Assembly (NCBI GenBank): GCA_958410215.1
Contig: CATYOF010000010.1
Location: 22,152-86,151 of the forward strand
DNA: 64,000 nt
Direction: 5' to 3'
DNA from: an uncultured Cryptobacterium sp.
GTDB lineage: Bacteria > Actinomycetota > Coriobacteriia > Coriobacteriales > Eggerthellaceae
The first letter of the stretch is position 1, and each line of letters starts with the position of its first letter. Shown here one piece after another: positions 58,522 through 64,000 of this stretch. The position numbers were made by a program, and so were the translations under genes. The notes below the pieces were generated by a model, which worked only from the letters and a program-made list of their open reading frames with translations, was not told the DNA's origin and did not search any database.

Positions 58522-59940
58522 ATGCTAGTAGAAACAAAAGCAAAAGTCGGCGTGTTCTCCATCGCGTTGCAGGCGTACCTACCCCAGTTCCCGGAGTTGG
58601 TACCCGAATTTGAAGAACAGTATGCGGCATTCAAGAAGACGTTACCTAACACCGTCGAGCTCATCGACGGCGGTTTGGTTACCACGAAAGAACAGGCGCA
58701 GACTGCAGGCGATGCCTTCCGCGCAGCAGATGTAGACTTGGTCATCCTGCAGCTGCTCACCTATTGCACAAGCTACAACATGCTACCCGCCGTGCGCGAC
58801 CTGAACGTACCGGTCGTAGTGGTAAATCTACAGAAGCTGCGCTGCCTTGATTTCGATTCGGCAGGTACTGCTGAGTGGCTAGGTACTGGCTACGCAGGCG
58901 GAGCTGTAGGCGAAATGGTTGCCGACCTCAACCGCGCAGGCAAGCGCCATGCAGTAATCACGGGCGTTATCGAGGGCGGCGATCCGGAAGCTGCTGCCGA
59001 AATTGAAGACTGGTGCCGTGCCGCTCAGGTACGCCGCCGCTTCCGCGATACCAATATCGCTCAGATTGGCAGGCCCTATCCTGGCATGATGGACCTCTAT
59101 ATCGACGAAACCAACCTTTACAACCGCATGGGCGTGTACACGAAGCAGTTCGACTGGGAACGCATGTGGGTTATCGCCGACGATATAAACGACGAAGAGG
59201 CAATTGCCGCAAAGATTGCCGACATTCACGACACTTTCGAGATTAAGGGTGACTACGAAGAAGAGAGCATCCGCGAGATGGCTCGCTATGTGCTTGCCTT
59301 CGAACAATGGGTACGCGACGAACACCTAGGCCTGGTTGCCAGCCATTACGATGGTTTAGCACAGGGTAAGGCAGGCGTACTCGACTCCATGCTGATTCCG
59401 GCATTTTCCATGCTTATCAAGCAGGGCACGGTATGCGCAGTGGAAGGCGACATAAAGGTTGCCATGGGCATGAGCATCATGAAGACCATCTCGGGCGCCT
59501 GTCAGCTTTCCGAATTCTACACCTTCGACTTCAACGACGATGTGGTACTCATCGGCCACTCCGGTTCAGGCGATGCTTGCTTCTCCACGGCACGCAAGGC
59601 CTCGATGGAAATCGTTCCGGTATTTCATGGCAAAACCGGCGGTGGCTTCCTCACGCGCTTCTACCCGAAGCCCGGTCCGGTCACCTACTTGGCAATCACT
59701 CAGGATGCCGACGGTCACTTCAAGTTCATTGTGAGCGAAGGCGTCATTGAGGACGGTCCTACCCTACAAAACGGCGACACCACCTTCCGCACACGCTTCT
59801 CTCTGGGCGCACGCGAGTGGAACAACCGCTGGTGCGAATGCGGCCCTACGCATCACTTTGCTGCGGCTTTGGGCAGCTGGACAGGCACCATCCAGAAAGT
59901 TGCGAAGATTCTAGATGTAGAGGTTGAAGTCGTCTGCTAA
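58522..59940 (+). CDS. L-fucose/L-arabinose isomerase family protein, likely rhamnose isomerase
   Basis: ATG 58522 (MLVETKAKVGVFSIALQAYL) has AGGAGG six bases upstream; 472 residues. The fold is that of the L-fucose/L-arabinose isomerase superfamily (QLLTYCTSYNMLPAVRDLNV, AVEGDIKVAMGMSIMKTISG, DVVLIGHSGSGDACFS, CECGPTHHFAAALGSW), not of classical RhaA. No rhaA is present, and the gene lies between rhamnulokinase and rhamnulose-phosphate aldolase genes. It therefore probably converts L-rhamnose to L-rhamnulose. This stretch and the next gene look more G+C rich than their neighbours, which could mean separate origin. Confidence 0.85.
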   Translation: MLVETKAKVGVFSIALQAYLPQFPELVPEFEEQYAAFKKTLPNTVELIDGGLVTTKEQAQTAGDAFRAADVDLVILQLLTYCTSYNMLPAVRDLNVPVVVVNLQKLRCLDFDSAGTAEWLGTGYAGGAVGEMVADLNRAGKRHAVITGVIEGGDPEAAAEIEDWCRAAQVRRRFRDTNIAQIGRPYPGMMDLYIDETNLYNRMGVYTKQFDWERMWVIADDINDEEAIAAKIADIHDTFEIKGDYEEESIREMARYVLAFEQWVRDEHLGLVASHYDGLAQGKAGVLDSMLIPAFSMLIKQGTVCAVEGDIKVAMGMSIMKTISGACQLSEFYTFDFNDDVVLIGHSGSGDACFSTARKASMEIVPVFHGKTGGGFLTRFYPKPGPVTYLAITQDADGHFKFIVSEGVIEDGPTLQNGDTTFRTRFSLGAREWNNRWCECGPTHHFAAALGSWTGTIQKVAKILDVEVEVVC

Positions 59941-60033
59941 GAATGTTTTCAACTGATATGCGGAGCGGGCGAAGCGTTGTTGACGCCCCACCCCGCAAAG
60001 AAATGAATCAGTACTATAGAAGAAAGGAATAAC

Positions 60034-60939
60034 ATGGGTTTTTCCGATGGCGCACAAGAAGCGCCTGAGAATGGGGCCAACGCCGCAAAAGCTGGCGTTG
60101 CCGATGCGCTCGTAGAGCAGCAGCCCTTCATGCGCGCCTTCATACGCATGTGTAAAGACGGGTTCGACCAAGGCTGGCACGAAGCTAACGGCGGCAACCT
60201 TACCTACCGCATGACCGAGGAAGACGTGGCCGCTTGTCAGGACGGATTCACGTTCGATCGCCCCTGGGTTGAGATGGGTGTACAGGCCGACAACCTGAAG
60301 GGCGCATACTTTTTGACCACTGGTTCAGGCAAATACATGCGCAACGTACCGCTGCATCCCGCCGACTGCCTAGGTATCGTGGAAATCAATGAGGCAGGCG
60401 ACGCATGGCGCATTGTGTGGGGGCTTGAAAACGGCGGAAAACCAACAAGCGAGTTCCCTACCCACTTCATGAACCACAGCGTACGCATGACCGCGACCGA
60501 CGGTGCATGCCGCGTGATCTACCACGCACACACACCTAATATCATCACGTTGTCCACATTGATCGAGCCCGACCCGCGCACCTGGACGCGCATCCTGTGG
60601 AAATCAATGACCGAATGCGTAATCATTTTCCCACAGGGCGTAGGCCTGGTGCCTTGGATGGTACCTGGCGGTGCCGAAATCGCTCGTGCCACGGCAGCGC
60701 TCATGGACAAATACGATGCTGTGGTGTGGACGCAGCACGGCATGTTCGTTTCGGGCGCCACGCTTGATGCGGCGTTCGGCATGATGCACACTATCGAAAA
60801 GTCCGCGGGACTCTACCTGGCCGCACGCGCCGCTAACGGCGGTGCTGAACCGGGGTATTTGATCTCCGACGCGCAGCTGCTTCAGGTTTGTCGGGACTTC
60901 AACGTGAAGCCCAACCTGGCATTTTTGGACGAGGAGTAG
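60034..60939 (+). CDS. rhaD: Rhamnulose-1-phosphate aldolase (class II aldolase)
   Basis: A 301-residue zinc aldolase that splits rhamnulose-1-phosphate into dihydroxyacetone phosphate and lactaldehyde. GWHEANGGNLTYRM, TTGSGKYMRNV, the zinc ligands in YHAHTPN, PQGVGLVPWMVPGG and WTQHGMF (third ligand) match RhaD closely. A ~25-residue acidic N-terminal tail precedes the fold. GAAAGGAA lies upstream of ATG 60034. Lactaldehyde would next be oxidised or reduced; no such gene is seen in the operon. Confidence 0.93.
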   Translation: MGFSDGAQEAPENGANAAKAGVADALVEQQPFMRAFIRMCKDGFDQGWHEANGGNLTYRMTEEDVAACQDGFTFDRPWVEMGVQADNLKGAYFLTTGSGKYMRNVPLHPADCLGIVEINEAGDAWRIVWGLENGGKPTSEFPTHFMNHSVRMTATDGACRVIYHAHTPNIITLSTLIEPDPRTWTRILWKSMTECVIIFPQGVGLVPWMVPGGAEIARATAALMDKYDAVVWTQHGMFVSGATLDAAFGMMHTIEKSAGLYLAARAANGGAEPGYLISDAQLLQVCRDFNVKPNLAFLDEE

Positions 60940-61052
60940 AAACAAAAACGTTTAACGGGTGCCTACCAGCTTTCAGACTGACGGGCACCTGCGACGAATG
61001 TCGTCGGAACCCTGCACCCCAACGACACAAAAAGATTCGAGAGAAGGCAGGC

Positions 61053-61394
61053 ATGACAATTCGCAAGACGGCCGAAGGCCGCACGATCCATGGGTTCAAG
61101 ATGAAACTCTACCCTGGATTTGCCGAAGAATACGAAAAACGCCATAACGAATTGTGGCCCGAAATGGCTGATATGATTCATGAATACGGCGGGCATAACT
61201 ATTCGATTTTCATCGATGAAGAAACTAATATCCTATTTGGATATATCGAACTTGACGATCCGGATCGTTATGCGGAATCTGCCAAGACTGAAATTTGTAA
61301 AAAATGGTGGGATTTCATGGCAAGTGTAATGGAAACGAATGAAGACAATTCTCCTGTTTCTGTCGATTTGCCTTGCGCCTTCCATTTGGATTAG
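61053..61394 (+). CDS. rhaM: L-rhamnose mutarotase
   Basis: ATG 61053 (MTIRKTAEGRTIHGFKMKLY) has AGAAGG upstream; 113 residues. YEKRHNELWPEMADMIHEYG holds the catalytic His and Trp-Pro of the family; NYSIFIDEETNILFGYIEL and ICKKWWDFMA are also typical. It speeds alpha/beta conversion of rhamnose so the right anomer reaches the isomerase. From about 61170 onward the DNA turns A+T richer than in the two genes before. Confidence 0.93.
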   Translation: MTIRKTAEGRTIHGFKMKLYPGFAEEYEKRHNELWPEMADMIHEYGGHNYSIFIDEETNILFGYIELDDPDRYAESAKTEICKKWWDFMASVMETNEDNSPVSVDLPCAFHLD

Positions 61395-61521
61395 TGTTTT
61401 GCAAGCTTTAAAACCTACGCGACCTATATGCTTGTTTGCGTAAGTGAGCCTATTTGTTCGCATGGGCTTTAAGGTCATCACAAAACACATTTCTGTAAAC
61501 CTTCGATTAGAAAGAAACGTA

Positions 61522-62889
61522 ATGGCTTTATCTCAAGAGCGTAAGGGAACTATGGCGGTTTCTCTTACCAACTTCCTGGATTCAGGCTGTATTGTTGCCA
61601 GCAGTACCGCGCTTACCGCATGGGCAGCAGCTTTTGGATTTGGGGCAACCTGGACTGCAATTTTGGGTGCTATTGGCGCAAACGCCTTTGGCGCTGCAGT
61701 AGGTGCTTTGATTGGCGGCTTTTTGACCGACAAATTCGGACGCACCGTTATTTATAAGTACAATCTGCTGGTTTATGCTGCTGGCGTTCTTATTGCTGCC
61801 TGCGCAATAAATCTACCTATGGTTGTCGTAGGCGTAGTAATTTCTGGTCTTTCGGTAGGTGCTGGTGTTCCTGCTTCTTGGAGCTACATCTCCGAAACGT
61901 CTTCGTCAACCAGCCGAGCTTCCAATATTGGTATTAGCCAGTTTGCATGGAGCTGCGGTCCTGCTATTGTTTTTGCCTTATCGCTGCTTATGAGCTTCAT
62001 TATTCCTGGATTTGCAGCAGATGGTAAAACGCTGCTGCCTGCGGGAACTTATGGTCCTTTTGACGGCTTGTTTGCCACCCGCATCCTGTTCATGGTGCTG
62101 TTTGTGGTGGCTCTTGTTGCATGGAACCTCCAGCGCAAGCTGCAAGAATCTGCCGACTGGGCTGACAAGCAAGACACCACCGAACATGTAAGCTTTGGCC
62201 GTATGATGGCTAACGCATTAAAGAATTCCGTTAATGTAAAAACCATCATCTTCTTGGTTGCGGTATACCTTACCTGGAACTTGGCAGCAGGCACCAACGG
62301 TCAGTTCATGCCTTACCTGTACGCTGCTGCTGGCAACATTGATTCCACCGGCCAAAGCCTGCTGGGCATTGTGCAGTGGATTTTGGTTGCTGCGTTTTCG
62401 CTAATTGTATTCTCCAAGATGGGCGACACGGTTTCTCACCGCGTACTGTTTGGTATTTCTGCCCTTTTGGCTCTGCTTTCTTGGGTTTGCATTGCTATCT
62501 TTGGCATTGCATTACAGAATGGCACCAGCGACTCCATGGGCTGGGTTTTGTGGGCCTACGTTATTCTGTGGGGCGTTTCTGCTGGTTTTTCTGCTCAATG
62601 CTTCTATGCATTGTGGGGTACCGAGCTCTTCCCAACTCAGTATCGTGGCGGTGTTCAGGGCATTATGTTCTTCTTAGTTCGTGGTGCTTTGGGCATTTGG
62701 TCTTTGGTTGGCGTTGGCGCTATCATGGGCGACATTTCTGCTAACCCTGCAGGCTTCTTCCCCGCTGCTGTTATTATGTGCGTGGTTCTGCTTATTTCTT
62801 TGGTTGTGGGTGTTATTTGGTGCCCCAAGACTCAGGGCAAGACCTTGGATCAAATTACCGAAGAACGCTATGGCAAACTTATTAAATAA
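61522..62889 (+). CDS. MFS sugar transporter, probably for L-rhamnose
   Basis: ATG 61522 (MALSQERKGTMAVSLTNFLD) is used; upstream in-frame starts lack family similarity. 455 residues, 12 spans. Motifs: TDKFGRTVIYKY after span 2, WSYISETSSSTSRASNIGIS, FPTQYRGGVQG and the C-terminal PKTQGKTLDQITEERYGK mark the sugar-porter branch. It is unlike E. coli RhaT. As last gene of the rha operon it likely imports rhamnose with protons. It is only distantly related to the two MFS carriers at 39-44 kb. Confidence 0.88.
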   Translation: MALSQERKGTMAVSLTNFLDSGCIVASSTALTAWAAAFGFGATWTAILGAIGANAFGAAVGALIGGFLTDKFGRTVIYKYNLLVYAAGVLIAACAINLPMVVVGVVISGLSVGAGVPASWSYISETSSSTSRASNIGISQFAWSCGPAIVFALSLLMSFIIPGFAADGKTLLPAGTYGPFDGLFATRILFMVLFVVALVAWNLQRKLQESADWADKQDTTEHVSFGRMMANALKNSVNVKTIIFLVAVYLTWNLAAGTNGQFMPYLYAAAGNIDSTGQSLLGIVQWILVAAFSLIVFSKMGDTVSHRVLFGISALLALLSWVCIAIFGIALQNGTSDSMGWVLWAYVILWGVSAGFSAQCFYALWGTELFPTQYRGGVQGIMFFLVRGALGIWSLVGVGAIMGDISANPAGFFPAAVIMCVVLLISLVVGVIWCPKTQGKTLDQITEERYGKLIK

Positions 62890-62947
62890 GAACTGCTGCA
62901 GCATCAAGTAGGAGCCTACAATTGCTCAACGTGCTCCTCTCGCTACC

Positions 62948-62979
62948 AAGAGCCGCTCACACTGATGTGAGCGGCTCTT
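62948..62979 (+). terminator. Intrinsic terminator of the pyk-rha operon
   Basis: AAGAGCCGCTCACA and TGTGAGCGGCTCTT form a perfect 14-bp stem with a CTGA loop, followed by TTGTTT. Confidence 0.95.
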
Positions 62980-63087
62980 TTGTTTAGGATCGAAGGTTAT
63001 TTACTTGACGATACCGCCAATTTCATTTAATTTGCTACTAATTGAGTAGCATTTTATAAGACAGCCTATCTTGCCAAAGGAAAGCCA

Positions 63088-63549
63088 ATGGACACCTCCG
63101 AGGAAGAAAACACCCTTGCCCGATCTAAATTACATCGATTCAACTGAAAGAAACTATTCGAACCTAAAACTATTTCAAAATTAATGCGAGGATTTCTTTC
63201 AGTCGTATTATTTATTCTTGGCGCTATTCTTTCGGTGCTGCTTCTAGCTAATACCTGGTCTTTAATTTGGCTAATTGTAGAAACGCATCAAATTAGTAGC
63301 AACGAAATACTCGGCCATATTGTTACCTGGTTTTTATACTTTGAGTTTCTTGCCTTGGTAGCAAAGTATTACCAATCGGGACTTCATTTCCCGCTGCGCT
63401 ACTTTATTTATATTGGCATTACCGCCATTATCCGCTTAATTATTTTGTATCACGATGACCCTATGGAAACGCTTATTTATTCTATTTCCATTTTGGTATT
63501 ACTTGTTGCACTTTACATTGCAAATACCAAACTGCTTAAACGCGAGTAA
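63088..63549 (+). pseudogene. psiE: psiE-like membrane protein gene with in-frame TGA
   Basis: From ATG 63088, which has AAAGGA six bases upstream, the frame reads MDTSEEENTLARSKLHRFN, then TGA at 63145-63147, then KKLFEPKTISKL and on into ATG 63184 and the PsiE body without another stop. The body has four spans and the PsiE signature HIVTWFLYFEFLALVAKYYQ, HFPLRYFIYIGITAIIRLII. ATG 63184 itself lacks a ribosome site. So either the gene is broken by a nonsense change, TGA is read through, or a shorter 121-residue protein is made poorly. PsiE homologues respond to phosphate starvation; their role is unclear. Confidence 0.7.
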
Positions 63550-63591
63550 GCCGAATCTAATAATCACCCTACTTTTAAAGTTTTGTAAGCA

Positions 63592-63630
63592 CACTTTCAA
63601 AACTTTAAAATTTTTTGAGTTTTGAAAGTG
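63592..63630 (+). terminator. Terminator-like hairpin after psiE
   Basis: CACTTTCAAAAC and GTTTTGAAAGTG pair perfectly (12 bp) around a T-rich 15-base loop. Confidence 0.6.
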
Positions 63631-63638
63631 GGCATGCA

Positions 63639-63673
63639 AAAGCCCCCTGTGCTGATGAGACACAGGGGGCTTT
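63639..63673. terminator. Bidirectional intrinsic terminator
   Basis: AAAGCCCCCTGTG and CACAGGGGGCTTT form a perfect 13-bp stem with a 9-base loop. On the minus strand TTGCATGCC follows. It ends the leftward gene at 63723 and can also stop psiE. Confidence 0.9.
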
Positions 63674-63722
63674 GGGGATTCAACTATTTAGTACTAACTC
63701 ACTAAAACTAATTTCTAGCTTT

Positions 63723-64000
63723 CTAGTCTACAGCCTGACCAGCCTTGAGTGCTTCAAGACGATCGTGCAAAGCCTTCAGCTGCTTTTCAGTCTCTTCGTC
63801 TTCGATGCGCTGCTGTTCCTTGTTGTAAGCATAGTCGTCGCGAATCTTGTCATTGTCGCACATGAGCAAGTAGAAGATTACACCAACTACGAAGCCTACA
63901 CCGCCGCCACGGGCAAGAACGAAGCCAGCAATCATACCTGCCATGCCCTTGTCCATTTCGTCGCGGACGAGGTCGAATGCGATAACTGCGCACAGCCAAC
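63723..64000 (-). CDS. Membrane protein with C-terminal coiled coil, partial (5' end beyond window)
   Basis: The leftward frame is open to the right edge; 92 codons including the stop are visible. The visible part begins in a hydrophobic stretch (WLCAVIAFDLVRDEMDKGMA), then GMIAGFVLARGGGVGFVVGV and IFYLLMCDND form one or two further spans. It ends in a charged ~40-residue coiled coil (RIEDEETEKQLKALHDRLEA). The ATG at 63956 lies inside this frame and need not be the true start. Family not recognised. Confidence 0.7.
   Translation of the reverse strand, partial: WLCAVIAFDLVRDEMDKGMAGMIAGFVLARGGGVGFVVGVIFYLLMCDNDKIRDDYAYNKEQQRIEDEETEKQLKALHDRLEALKAGQAVD

Noticed and set aside
1..64000. tRNA or rRNA genes
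   Set aside because: No cloverleaf or conserved rRNA stretch was recognised on either strand by reading; a covariance scan was not possible here.

Overview
The window looks like chromosome of a strictly anaerobic, moderately A+T-rich bacterium. The best guess is a Coriobacteriia actinobacterium of the Eggerthellaceae type. The guess rests on many stand-alone LysR regulators paired with transporters, class III CoA-transferases, an oxygen-sensitive 2-hydroxyacyl-CoA dehydratase, an enoate-reductase-like flavoenzyme, a monomeric [FeFe] hydrogenase with its own maturases, and frequent GTG starts. This assignment is inference from gene content. No rRNA, tRNA, CRISPR array, transposase or integrase was seen.

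Layout. 1-5.1 kb: a membrane acyltransferase running off the left edge, a small tail-anchored protein, a CaiB/BaiF CoA-transferase and a TPR/coiled-coil protein. 5.4-16.2 kb: two LysR genes flank a leftward cluster coding for a 2-hydroxyacyl-CoA dehydratase (activator plus two subunits) and a TRAP transporter with two near-identical DctP proteins. 16.9-26.9 kb: an enoate-reductase-like enzyme with a divergent TetR regulator, a CaiA-like acyl-CoA dehydrogenase, a CaiD-like crotonase, an alpha/beta hydrolase, an iron-sulfur flavoprotein and a second CoA-transferase. The convergent gaps here hold at least four ~165-175 bp non-coding elements with long terminal inverted repeats. 27.5-35.5 kb: a two-gene [FeFe] hydrogenase followed by hydE, hydG and hydF. 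35.5-48.1 kb: three closely related LysR genes, two near-identical MFS carriers in a duplicated LysR-MFS block, a shikimate/quinate dehydrogenase-like gene, a Gfo/Idh/MocA oxidoreductase and a second crotonase. 48.6-55 kb: a desulforedoxin-like metal protein, copper control (csoR, copA with a fused CopZ-like end) and a cell-envelope polysaccharide deacetylase. 55.3-62.9 kb: pyruvate kinase coupled to a rhamnose operon (kinase, fucose-isomerase-family isomerase, aldolase, mutarotase, MFS carrier). 63-64 kb: a psiE-like gene with an in-frame TGA and a membrane protein cut by the right edge.

How it may work together (inference). Hydroxylated carboxylic acids enter by the TRAP and MFS carriers, become CoA thioesters through the class III CoA-transferases, are dehydrated by the radical dehydratase or crotonases, and the resulting enoates or enoyl-CoAs are reduced by the enoate reductase and the acyl-CoA dehydrogenase. 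The hydrogenase, joined to a GltD-like NAD(P)H module, would balance electrons. A shikimate dehydrogenase-like gene close by makes quinate/shikimate-type acids a possible substrate class: removing the alpha-hydroxyl of quinoyl-CoA would give shikimoyl-CoA.

Non-coding structure is rich. It includes a palindrome repeated three times just after stop codons, paired terminal-inverted-repeat elements, a 4 x 30 bp tandem repeat, a textbook CsoR box, and many strong intrinsic terminators.
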